This document shows, one piece after another, positions 1 through 5,864 of a stretch of 7,517 nucleotides of DNA. The stretch is from the NCBI GenBank assembly GCA_005791325.1, contig SXXA01000028.1:1-7517 (forward strand), read 5' to 3'. Position 1 is the first letter of the stretch. The number at the start of each line of letters is the position of its first letter. The translations under genes were made by a program, and so were the position numbers. The notes under the pieces are model-generated. The model searched no databases. It saw only the letters and a list, made by a program, of their open reading frames with translations, and had not been told where the DNA came from. The DNA is from Actinomycetota bacterium (GTDB lineage Bacteria; Margulisbacteria; Marinamargulisbacteria; SXXA01).

Positions 1-997
1 CCAAGCTCTCTGATTCCAACTGCTGAATGTGAGCCGGAAAGTCGGATAAGGGCTGCGAATAAGGAACAACCGCACGGGCTTCACTGCCCATCACCACCCG
101 CTCCCACACCCCCATCATGGCACTTAATAGTGCCATATTTTGCCGCAATGGCAGCGTTGCCCGCTGATCCATCTCCCACATGCCATCCAAAAAACGGGTA
201 ACGGCCCACGTTCCGACACCCAGCCCCAACGCCAAACATCCCATGGGGCTGGCCGATGAAAACCGCCCCCCAATTGTGGAATCCAAATAAAAAATATGGC
301 GGGCTTGACTTGGGTCGTCCAATGTGGTATGGGGTGTCGTGATGGCCACCCATTGGTCGATGCAAGCCGCTGCGGATACCCCCTCTGCCATCAATCGCTG
401 ATTAATGGTATCCCGATTGACCAAGGTTTCAACCGTATCCCCCGACTTGGACGCCACAATAAATAAGGTCGACACGGGATGAATGGACTGCCATACCCAA
501 TCCAAATCATCTTGGTCTAAATTGGATACAAAATAAACCGGTAATGCGGGTGGAACCGCCAAGCGTTTGAGGGCTTCAACCAACGCTTTTGGCCCCAATT
601 CAGACCCCCCGATTCCCACTTGAACCACATGGGTAAATGCACGACCATCTCGGGTTCGAATGGCACCAGACTGAACCCGCTCCACCCAATTTAATAGGTC
701 TGGCATCCATGTTGAACGACCCTGCGGGCTTCTAAAATAATGATGCCGAACCGCCCGATGTTCAGACGTATTGATGGGGTGCCCCTCCAGCATGGCCTGC
801 CAGTCATCGGCAATGCCCATATCGGCCAGAATATGGTCAAATTCCGTCAATAACGCCTCCGACCATCTGGAACAGCCATACCCCCATTGAAGGGGACCAT
901 TTTGGATCCATGCGGTTTGTAAGTCTTGAGCGGTTACAATCACCTCGGTTTGTCGTGGCAATTGGGTTAAGCGATGCATGCGTGTGGTTAATTCCAT
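1..997 (-). CDS. pgi: Glucose-6-phosphate isomerase, C-terminal part outside the window
   Basis: This enzyme interconverts glucose-6-phosphate and fructose-6-phosphate in the cytoplasm (glycolysis and gluconeogenesis). The frame is open from the start to base 1 and gives about 332 residues, so the 3' end is missing; families run about 450 to 550 residues. Visible landmarks are the family motif around NTSEHRAVRHH (76-86), the first SIS-domain sugar-phosphate motif VGIGGSELGPKAL (127-139), the second SKSGDTVETL (183-192), the PGI signature DSTIGGRFSSASPMG (239-253), and QQLESES at the very edge. E330 in that last stretch aligns with the catalytic glutamate of the QQLxMES motif. The catalytic His and Lys would lie beyond the window. 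Start choice: ATG at 997 has GGGAG eight bases upstream; an in-frame ATG at 1003 is only two bases from that site. The gene overlaps the end of the preceding GlmU-like gene by 10 bases, so it is probably co-transcribed and translationally coupled. Identification is firm; the exact start is less so. Confidence 0.95.
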   Translation of the reverse strand, partial: MELTTRMHRLTQLPRQTEVIVTAQDLQTAWIQNGPLQWGYGCSRWSEALLTEFDHILADMGIADDWQAMLEGHPINTSEHRAVRHHYFRSPQGRSTWMPDLLNWVERVQSGAIRTRDGRAFTHVVQVGIGGSELGPKALVEALKRLAVPPALPVYFVSNLDQDDLDWVWQSIHPVSTLFIVASKSGDTVETLVNRDTINQRLMAEGVSAAACIDQWVAITTPHTTLDDPSQARHIFYLDSTIGGRFSSASPMGCLALGLGVGTWAVTRFLDGMWEMDQRATLPLRQNMALLSAMMGVWERVVMGSEARAVVPYSQPLSDFPAHIQQLESESL

Positions 998-2061
998 GGC
1001 CATTGCTCCCGTATGCGGTCGAGCATCGCCGGATGGGGCACCTGCGACCGACGCGCCATCATCCGTGTCAAACTGGTGGTAAAGGCGGTCCAGTCAAGGG
1101 GCGTATCGGGTGCCATCCAGCAAAATGGGGGGACATAAGACGGGGCCACAGTGCCGGATGCCAATGCCGACCCCGTGCCAATAACGCCGCCAGTGGTTAA
1201 TTGGGTTCCAATTCCTAATTTGACAAAATCACCAATCATTGAACCCAAAAACATCATACCTGTTTCGATCGGTTGGTCCGCCCCTGCCATGTGAATGGGG
1301 CCATACGTGTGTTTGAGGTTGGATGTAACGGAACCGGCCCCAATATTAACCCACTGCCCCACCACTGAATGACCCATAAACCCATCGTGGGCCTTATTGG
1401 ACCATCCCATCATAATACTATGGCTCACCTCACCGCCTACTTTGCATTGCGGACCGATACACGCGTGTCGCAATTGCCCATTAAGTAACTGACTATGATC
1501 CCCCATCACCACCGGTCCCTCTACCCGGGTATGTGACCGAATGACCACCCCCTCATGAAGAATAATGGGACCCAATCGGGCATCTAATACCACCCAAGGG
1601 TCAATGGTAACACTGGGATGGCACCACACCACATGGGGCCCCATCACTGCGACCCGATCATCCCCTTGGCGGTTTAAAAATCCGGCACGCTGGGCCATGG
1701 TTTCTAATAGCGACAATGAATGAACCCAATCTCGAATCGCATGCGCCGGCTGGGTGAGCGCCCAGTGAGGGGACGTGGGTTGTCTATCCAACTCATCAAG
1801 CCAAGCCAAAGTGGGGCATGCCGCACCTGAAATGGGAACGGCATCTGATGGGGCAGGGGTCATTGTGAGAAAGGGGAACCGCTCTTGGCACCACAATTGT
1901 AATGAATCTGGACACATCACGTGGATGGGCCGATGGGGAAATCGGTGGTACAAGGCGACAACCAAGGGAATGCCAGCCCAAGGCAACCCCCACGTGGGGA
2001 AAATATGGTTAAGTGGGTATAAATCTGGACCCACCGTCACCAACAGGGGACGATTGGTCAT
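988..2061 (-). CDS. GlmU-like left-handed beta-helix protein, putative sugar nucleotidyl/acyltransferase
   Basis: 357 residues. From about residue 137 to 312 the protein shows hexapeptide-type repeats of a left-handed beta-helix. These include the stretch around HSVVGQWVNIGAGSVTSNLK (231-250), close to the C-terminal domain of GlmU (GxxVNIGAGTxTxN), and FLGSMIGDFVKLGIGTQL (271-288). The order ETGxxFLGxxxGDxxKxGI is what I recall for the alternative bacterial GlmU-like family of putative sugar nucleotidyltransferases. The N-terminal about 110 residues are short. They contain no LxAGxGTRM pyrophosphorylase signature, so uridylyl transfer cannot be claimed. Acyl or acetyl transfer to a sugar phosphate or sugar nucleotide is an inference from the fold. 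The ATG at 2061 overlaps the transaldolase stop (TAATG) and has no good Shine-Dalgarno site, so translational coupling is likely; a TTG at 2076 is an alternative. The end overlaps the start of pgi. Placement between transaldolase and pgi suggests a hexose-phosphate-derived substrate. Fold confident, reaction not. Confidence 0.75.
   Translation of the reverse strand: MTNRPLLVTVGPDLYPLNHIFPTWGLPWAGIPLVVALYHRFPHRPIHVMCPDSLQLWCQERFPFLTMTPAPSDAVPISGAACPTLAWLDELDRQPTSPHWALTQPAHAIRDWVHSLSLLETMAQRAGFLNRQGDDRVAVMGPHVVWCHPSVTIDPWVVLDARLGPIILHEGVVIRSHTRVEGPVVMGDHSQLLNGQLRHACIGPQCKVGGEVSHSIMMGWSNKAHDGFMGHSVVGQWVNIGAGSVTSNLKHTYGPIHMAGADQPIETGMMFLGSMIGDFVKLGIGTQLTTGGVIGTGSALASGTVAPSYVPPFCWMAPDTPLDWTAFTTSLTRMMARRSQVPHPAMLDRIREQWPWN
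1006..1010 (-). promoter_or_regulatory. Shine-Dalgarno site of pgi
   Basis: GGGAG on the minus strand lies inside the end of the upstream coding sequence. It is eight bases from ATG 997 but only two from ATG 1003, which favours the downstream start. Confidence 0.6.
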
Positions 2062-2063
2062 TA
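2059..2063 (-). other. TAATG stop-start junction
   Basis: On the minus strand the transaldolase stop TAA shares its last A with the ATG of the GlmU-like gene. There is no recognisable Shine-Dalgarno sequence before this ATG, so ribosomes ending the first gene probably re-initiate here. This is the main reason for choosing this start over the in-frame TTG 15 bases upstream. Confidence 0.65.
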
Positions 2064-2708
2064 TTGGGCAGTCCAAGCAGCTGCATCCGCTAAAAATTTG
2101 GCAATACCGCTATCGGTTAAGGGGTGTTGAAACAATTGCATAAGGGTATCTGGTGGAACCGTGGCCACATCCGCCCCAATCATGGCGGCCTCTAATAAAT
2201 GCACCGGATTACGAACACTTGCCACCAAAATTTGGGTGTCAAACTGATACTGATCAAAAATGGTGCGAATTTGTTGAATCATGGCCATACCTGGGGTGCT
2301 AATGTCATCTAAGCGACCAACAAATGGGCTCACATATGTGGCCCCCGATTTAGCCGCAATTAACGCTTGTAATGGGGTAAATACCAACGTGACATTGGTT
2401 TTAATCCCACGTGAGGATAAAGCACGAACCGCCTTCATCCCCTCCGGCGTCATCACCACTTTAATCACAATATTGGATCCCCATTGTAAAAAAGTATCGG
2501 CCTCTTTAATCATACCCTCGGCATCCGTACTAATGGTTTCTACACTAATGGGCCCACTCGTAATCGTGGCAATTTGACGAATGGTCGTTTCATGATCCAA
2601 CCCCGCTTTTTTAATCAGGGTGGGATTGGTGGTCACCCCATCTACCAAACCCATGTCGTGGGCGGTTTGAATCGCGGTCATATCAGCCGTATCAATAAAA
2701 AATTGCAT
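2061..2708 (-). CDS. tal: Transaldolase, short FSA/TalC-type
   Basis: 215 residues, full length for the short decameric-type transaldolase/fructose-6-phosphate aldolase family. It transfers dihydroxyacetone units between sugar phosphates in the non-oxidative pentose phosphate pathway. Motifs: FFIDTAD (3-9, with catalytic Asp6), [10 protein letters not shown] (23-32), [11 protein letters not shown] (60-70), [12 protein letters not shown] (79-90, with Schiff-base Lys83), IKTNVTLVF (102-110), SPFVGRLDD (127-135) and [12 protein letters not shown] near the end. Two positions separate transaldolase from fructose-6-phosphate aldolase: Glu57 where the E. coli aldolase has Gln59, and Phe129 where it has Tyr131. 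Both read as transaldolase here. One oddity is IKVVMT where most relatives have a Pro (VKIPMT or VKVPVT). The start is supported by AAGGAG six bases upstream. It is the first gene of the left operon, followed without a gap by the GlmU-like gene. Confidence 0.95.
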   Translation of the reverse strand: MQFFIDTADMTAIQTAHDMGLVDGVTTNPTLIKKAGLDHETTIRQIATITSGPISVETISTDAEGMIKEADTFLQWGSNIVIKVVMTPEGMKAVRALSSRGIKTNVTLVFTPLQALIAAKSGATYVSPFVGRLDDISTPGMAMIQQIRTIFDQYQFDTQILVASVRNPVHLLEAAMIGADVATVPPDTLMQLFQHPLTDSGIAKFLADAAAWTAQ

Positions 2709-2714
2709 CCGAAA

Positions 2715-2720
2715 CTCCTT
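2715..2720 (-). promoter_or_regulatory. Shine-Dalgarno site of transaldolase
   Basis: AAGGAG on the minus strand, six bases before ATG 2708. This is the strongest ribosome-binding site of the left operon and fits a first, highly translated gene. Confidence 0.8.
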
Positions 2721-2758
2721 GTTTTGATATCGTTAAATACCGGGTTATTCTTCATTCG

Positions 2759-2788
2759 ATTATGCTACAAAACCGCAGTCACATGCAA
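2759..2788 (-). promoter_or_regulatory. Possible promoter of the transaldolase-pgi operon
   Basis: On the minus strand CATAAT (2759-2764) matches the -10 consensus at five of six positions. TTGCAT (2783-2788) is a weak -35 (three of six) at 18-base spacing. It lies about 50 bases upstream of the transaldolase start, in the only intergenic region available. No operator-like dyad is evident. This is a prediction from consensus alone. Confidence 0.4.
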
Positions 2789-2827
2789 CCACACACATGA
2801 TTGCCTCCCGTATCACCCCCCTATTCT

Positions 2828-2855
2828 TTCACAATACCGCGTCCCGATTTATACT
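2828..2855 (+). promoter_or_regulatory. Probable sigma-70-type promoter of the exported protein gene
   Basis: TTCACA (2828-2833, five of six to TTGACA), a 16-base spacer, then TATACT (2850-2855, five of six to TATAAT). Transcription would begin near 2862, leaving a leader of only about 20 bases that carries the GGAGGG ribosome site. It is back to back with the transaldolase promoter, and the two -35 regions are about 40 bases apart. Confidence 0.5.
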
Positions 2856-2867
2856 ACATACCCAATT

Positions 2868-2873
2868 GGAGGG
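2868..2873 (+). promoter_or_regulatory. Shine-Dalgarno site that selects a TTG start
   Basis: GGAGGG sits eight bases before TTG 2882. An earlier in-frame ATG at 2801 lies upstream of the predicted promoter, has no ribosome site, and would put a non-signal-like extension in front of a good signal peptide. TTG is therefore preferred. Confidence 0.7.
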
Positions 2874-2881
2874 ATCTAAAA

Positions 2882-3727
2882 TTGAAACGACTGTTGTGGA
2901 TAGGAATCATAGGAATGGCGAGCGTTACCATGGCGCATCCTTTTAACCCCCCAATGGGCCGGTCAGTATGGAAAGAACACACCACTCTGCGTAAAACAAT
3001 GGCTTCCAACCAAGCCCCCATTCACTCGGTCACAACCATGTCCACCCATTATTTGTTTAATCGCACTTCCAAGGGAACCGTTGGGTGTTTAATGATGATC
3101 GATATCATGACCGATGGCCAACGGACCCCCTCGCCGTTACACCGCATTCCCATTCGTTTTACATTAAATCGACAGGGCGTAATGACCCATACTCAAATGA
3201 ACCCAACCCAACTTGACAACTTACCAACGCATTTGCAGGGGATTGAAGATCGCGTCAAAACCGATTGGAATGCCCGCTGGGAATGGGTCACCCTAAGGCA
3301 GAGGGGTGAGTTTTGGACAGAAAAAACCCGGATGAAAACCCCCGATCAAACCCCTTTGGATGTGTATACCATTCGATTGGTTGACCCCCAGTCATCATCG
3401 TTTGTGGTTCAAACTTGGGAACATACCAACCCAAATCAAGTGGTAGCGGCATTTCAAGCCCGTTACCCCCGATTTCAACACCCCTCTGATTTTCCTAAAT
3501 TGGTACCCCTAACCCCCGCATGGACGGTGTCAAGCAATGCCATTTTGGTGGTTAGCCCAGCTGGTATGATTCAACGCGAACAACGATGGAAACACATGAG
3601 TAGCACGGATTTAGGGGGAACCATTACCGGACAATTGTCCGACTACAAAATGGTGAATTGGCAACGAATCAATGGAACCCTCCAGTGTGGGGATCCCCCA
3701 CCCACCACCCCATCACGCCATCCCTAG
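2882..3727 (+). CDS. Predicted exported protein of unknown function
   Basis: 281 residues from a TTG start. The N-terminus MKRLLWIGIIGMASVTMAHP has the layout of a Sec signal peptide: two basic residues, a hydrophobic core of about 12, and a likely cleavage after VTMA. The mature part has no further hydrophobic segment, so a soluble exported protein is likely. There is no lipobox. Only two cysteines remain after cleavage, one near GCLMM and one near LQCGD close to the end; they could form a disulfide. The sequence is rich in Thr, Pro, Gln, His and Trp, with alternating strands suggestive of a mixed alpha/beta or beta-rich fold. I do not recognise a family; a LolA/RseB-like fold crossed my mind, but no motif supports it. 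It is the only plus-strand gene in the window, divergent from the transaldolase operon, and its stop interlocks with that of the converging LplA-family gene. Strong initiation signals and an intact frame argue that it is real. Confidence 0.75.
   Translation: MKRLLWIGIIGMASVTMAHPFNPPMGRSVWKEHTTLRKTMASNQAPIHSVTTMSTHYLFNRTSKGTVGCLMMIDIMTDGQRTPSPLHRIPIRFTLNRQGVMTHTQMNPTQLDNLPTHLQGIEDRVKTDWNARWEWVTLRQRGEFWTEKTRMKTPDQTPLDVYTIRLVDPQSSSFVVQTWEHTNPNQVVAAFQARYPRFQHPSDFPKLVPLTPAWTVSSNAILVVSPAGMIQREQRWKHMSSTDLGGTITGQLSDYKMVNWQRINGTLQCGDPPPTTPSRHP
3687..3701. repeat. GC-rich hairpin near the convergent gene ends
   Basis: GTGGGG, loop ATC, CCCCAC forms a perfect six-base-pair stem with a three-base loop, and an equivalent stem on the other strand. 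It lies inside the last 14 codons of the exported protein gene and about 22 bases beyond the stop of the converging operon. Neither strand has a T run after it, so it is not a standard intrinsic terminator. It could slow polymerase or protect the 3' end of the minus-strand transcript. Confidence 0.35.
3724..3727. other. CTAG shared by two converging stop codons
   Basis: The palindrome CTAG holds TAG of the plus-strand gene (3725-3727) and TAG of the minus-strand gene (3724-3726). The two genes therefore end inside each other with no intergenic base left for a terminator. Confidence 0.9.
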
Positions 3728-4368
3728 TGGGTATATACCTGATTCAGTAACGGTGGCATGGCAGCACAAAACGCCCGATTCAAATCTGAACTGGCAATCC
3801 CCGACTGGCCCAATCCCTTGGTCATGGCCACACCCCATCCATCAAAAAACCCCTCGTTGGACACGGTATGAATAATGCCTTGAATTAAACAGGCTGATCG
3901 GTCTTTTTTAACCGCCAGTGCCATCACTTTTTCATCCCTAAATCGAATCTCATATGGATTATGATACGTGGTACAATACGCCATATTGACCCCACTGGCA
4001 CTCCCCCGTTCAACATCAACCCCTACTTGGGCCAATACCCCCATGGCCCACTCTTGTACCAACCCCAAATATCGCTTGAAGGATTCCTTACCAACCAATG
4101 GAATGACCATCGATAGCACCAATGAACCGGGGCTATGTAACAACACCCCACCACCCGTTGGCCGAGCCGAATGATCTAAACCCGGCCACTCCCCCAGCAA
4201 GGGTCGTGCATCAGGATAGGTCACGCTGGCTTGTGGCCATTCAATGAATCGCACGCAAGGTTGTCCGGCTTGCAAACACACCCGATCCCGCATCATGTTT
4301 CCCGCTGCCGTTGGGTATACCCTACCCTCGATAGCCACCAGACCCTTATGACGTGGGTCCACGACCAT
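3724..4368 (-). CDS. LplA/LipM-family lipoate metabolism protein (octanoyltransferase or lipoate ligase)
   Basis: 214 residues from ATG 4368, or 204 from GTG 4338, which follows AAGGG. The protein belongs to the BPL/LplA/LipB fold, which attaches octanoyl or lipoyl groups to lysines of carrier proteins such as the glycine cleavage H protein. Features: TAAGNMMRDR (20-29), like the family's GxxNMAxDE region; CVRFIEW (38-44); the substrate-binding motif RPTGGGVLLH (69-78); and YEIRFRDEKV (139-148). Lys147 matches the invariant lysine. Cys132 lies 7 residues before Tyr139 and 15 before Lys147, which is the spacing I recall around the catalytic Cys of LipM octanoyltransferases (CFxxPSxYEI...GxK). 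The following GSAQ-type motif is replaced by ALAVKK, and the protein is short for the family (often 240-340 residues) with no accessory C-terminal domain. It overlaps the tsaC-like gene by 23 bases, or 0 if the GTG start is used. Family firm; LipM versus ligase uncertain. Confidence 0.75.
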   Translation of the reverse strand: MVVDPRHKGLVAIEGRVYPTAAGNMMRDRVCLQAGQPCVRFIEWPQASVTYPDARPLLGEWPGLDHSARPTGGGVLLHSPGSLVLSMVIPLVGKESFKRYLGLVQEWAMGVLAQVGVDVERGSASGVNMAYCTTYHNPYEIRFRDEKVMALAVKKDRSACLIQGIIHTVSNEGFFDGWGVAMTKGLGQSGIASSDLNRAFCAAMPPLLNQVYTH

Positions 4369-4909
4369 GACGCACCAACTGCGGGGTGGACCCCAATAAT
4401 GATACCAGTGTAGACGGCAACGATTGGGTTACCACCCCTTGTTCCCAAATAAAGCCCAACTTAGCCCGTATATCCGCTGGGATGTCCGAGGCCGTCTGGG
4501 CAGGCGTTTCACCCGTGCGATTGAGACTGGTTGAAAACAATGGCCCCCCCACCTGTGTGATGATCTCGGTTAGCCACCAAGCCTGTGGGTATCGAATGGC
4601 GATGGTGGGACCAAATAAGTCGATATGCGCTGGTTGTGTTGGCATGATGTACGTAACCGATGCGGGCCAATGAAGCCAGACCCCATCTGGAATAAGTGCA
4701 ACGGAGTGGGCCATGGCCCATCCATTCACCAACACAACCAATGGCTGTTGTTCGGGACGTTCTTTCAGTTGATTCAATCGGGATTGCATCCCCATGACGC
4801 ACCGACCCGTTAAGCCCAATACCGTATCAGTAGCAAGGGCGCCGATGTGGTCACAACGCAATTGATTGGCCAAATTAGTTAACCATGGGGGTGGGTACGC
4901 GGGTGCCAT
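4346..4909 (-). CDS. tsaC: YrdC/Sua5-domain threonylcarbamoyl-AMP synthase
   Basis: 187 residues, the usual length of a stand-alone YrdC/TsaC domain. The family makes threonylcarbamoyl-AMP from threonine, bicarbonate and ATP, the first step of t6A37 modification of ANN-decoding tRNAs. Visible motifs: GALATDTVLGLTG (23-35), matching PTDTVYGL; LKERPEQQPLVVLV (48-61), with the conserved KxRP (Lys49, Arg51) and nucleotide-binding surroundings; WPASVTYI (81-88), in place of PGPxT; TIAIRYP (102-108), for the VAVRxP strand; FSTSLNRTGE (125-134), for STSANxSG; and LPSTLVSL (164-171) near the end. The substitutions in the PGPxT and SAN elements make it a divergent member, but all the main blocks are in order. 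The start is supported by GAAGGA upstream. Its first 31 bases overlap the end of the ATPase gene, and its end overlaps the LplA-family gene, so it is embedded in the mreB transcript. Confidence 0.85.
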   Translation of the reverse strand: MAPAYPPPWLTNLANQLRCDHIGALATDTVLGLTGRCVMGMQSRLNQLKERPEQQPLVVLVNGWAMAHSVALIPDGVWLHWPASVTYIMPTQPAHIDLFGPTIAIRYPQAWWLTEIITQVGGPLFSTSLNRTGETPAQTASDIPADIRAKLGFIWEQGVVTQSLPSTLVSLLGSTPQLVRHGRGPTS

Positions 4910-5856
4910 ATTATTCCTTCATTCAGTTGATTTGGAAATCCTAAAAAATGGGTGCCATGGGGCATATACAACAATTCACCATTGGCACACCGGCCAGTTA
5001 TACCGAGTTCTTGGCACTTTGGGCAACCGTTTCCATCACATGCCTTACAATAAATGGGATACAATCGTTGGGCCAAAATCCCCAACAACCCTTCCTCTAG
5101 CTCTAATTCCGTTATTCCCAACTGATACAATCGCCTCACCGTTGCTACCACCGATGGGGTATGTACGGTAGCCAATACCAAATGACCCGTATACGCGGCT
5201 TCGATGGCCACCCGTGCCGTGGGGGCATCTCGAATTTCACCCACCATAATCACATCAGGATCTAGTCGCAATACCGCCTTAATCCCACTTTCATAAGTAA
5301 AGCCCGTGGGTGGGTGAATGCTAGATTGACGAACCCCCATGATGACATGTTCCACGGGGTCTTCTAGTGATACCACCACCCGATTCCCCAGTTGGGCTAA
5401 TTCATGGGCCAAGGCCATGAGTGTAGCAGATTTGCCCGATCCCGTTGGCCCCGTGATGACAAAAAAGCCATGATCCCGATGAATTAATTCCGTTAAGGTG
5501 GCCTCTATGGTTGCATCAAAGCCCAATTGTTGAAGGGGAATGGGTTGAGATGGAATCAGTCGAATCACCATATCTTCACCATGAACGGTGGGGATGGTGG
5601 CAACGCGAGCATGAATCCCACTTTCCGGCCAATGCAAATACCCATCCTGTGGTACCAGTTGTTGAGAAATATCCATATTGGATTGTAACTTCAATCGAGA
5701 AACCCACTGATGCATTTCGATGGGTTTAATGGGCATCCGATCGGTTAATTTTCCATGAATGCGCCATCTCATAAAGGGTGTGTAAGGATGTGAAAATAAA
5801 TGGACATCCGATGCCCCCTGAATAAACGCCTGCTTTAATAATGCCTCCCCCCCCAT
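4879..5856 (-). CDS. GspE/PilB/ComGA-type secretion or type IV pilus ATPase
   Basis: 325 residues. The family is made of hexameric cytoplasmic ATPases that power assembly of type IV pili, competence pseudopili or type II secretion. All core motifs are present in order: ASDVHL (15-20, start of the N2 domain), Walker A GPTGSGKS (136-143), Asp box SLEDPVEH (163-170), Walker B VIMVGEIRD (202-210, with catalytic-type Glu207), and His box ATVHTPSVVATVRRL (229-243). A compact four-cysteine knuckle follows: C270, C273, C278, C281. The Cys pairs argue for the assembly (PilB/GspE/ComGA) branch rather than PilT retraction ATPases. The long N-terminal N1 domain of PilB/GspE is absent, as in ComGA. The ATG at 5856 is eight bases after the mreB stop, has no clear Shine-Dalgarno site before it, and lies at the edge of a run of eight G. 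No pilin, platform or peptidase gene is visible here, so the partner machine must be encoded elsewhere. Confidence 0.9.
   Translation of the reverse strand: MGGEALLKQAFIQGASDVHLFSHPYTPFMRWRIHGKLTDRMPIKPIEMHQWVSRLKLQSNMDISQQLVPQDGYLHWPESGIHARVATIPTVHGEDMVIRLIPSQPIPLQQLGFDATIEATLTELIHRDHGFFVITGPTGSGKSATLMALAHELAQLGNRVVVSLEDPVEHVIMGVRQSSIHPPTGFTYESGIKAVLRLDPDVIMVGEIRDAPTARVAIEAAYTGHLVLATVHTPSVVATVRRLYQLGITELELEEGLLGILAQRLYPIYCKACDGNGCPKCQELGITGRCANGELLYMPHGTHFLGFPNQLNEGIIWHPRTHPHG
4915..4920 (-). promoter_or_regulatory. Shine-Dalgarno site of the tsaC-like gene
   Basis: GAAGGA on the minus strand, with the AAGGA core six to seven bases before ATG 4909. It lies wholly within the coding sequence of the upstream ATPase gene, which supports real initiation at 4909 despite the 31-base overlap. 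Confidence 0.7.
5847..5854 (-). repeat. Run of eight G at the start codon of the ATPase gene
   Basis: On the minus strand the G of the ATG at 5856-5854 begins an uninterrupted run of eight G, followed by AGG. Such tracts are prone to slippage in replication. A one-base change here would shift the frame directly after the start. It could also act as a displaced purine-rich ribosome-binding stretch. Confidence 0.6.
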
Positions 5857-5864
5857 TATCTGTA

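Noticed and set aside
81..365. A minus-strand frame of 94 codons within pgi
   Set aside because: It overlaps the conserved SIS and signature region of pgi in another frame and has no ribosome site or recognisable domain.
1775..2143. Plus-strand frame of 122 codons opposite the GlmU-like and transaldolase genes
   Set aside because: It is antisense to two well-supported coding sequences, with low-complexity composition and no initiation signal.
2281..2879. Two plus-strand frames opposite and beyond the transaldolase gene
   Set aside because: They are mirror frames of conserved transaldolase sequence and of the intergenic promoter region. No Shine-Dalgarno site and no family resemblance.
2801..2881. 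ATG at 2801 as the start of the exported protein gene
   Set aside because: It lies upstream of the predicted promoter, has no ribosome site, and would bury a good signal peptide behind 27 residues that do not resemble one. TTG 2882 with GGAGGG fits far better.
3687..3701. Hairpin near the convergent ends as an intrinsic terminator
   Set aside because: There is no T run on either strand after the stem, so it is kept only as a hairpin.
4386..5171. Several open frames in both directions inside the tsaC-like and ATPase genes
   Set aside because: All coincide with conserved motifs of the real genes in other frames; none has its own start signals.
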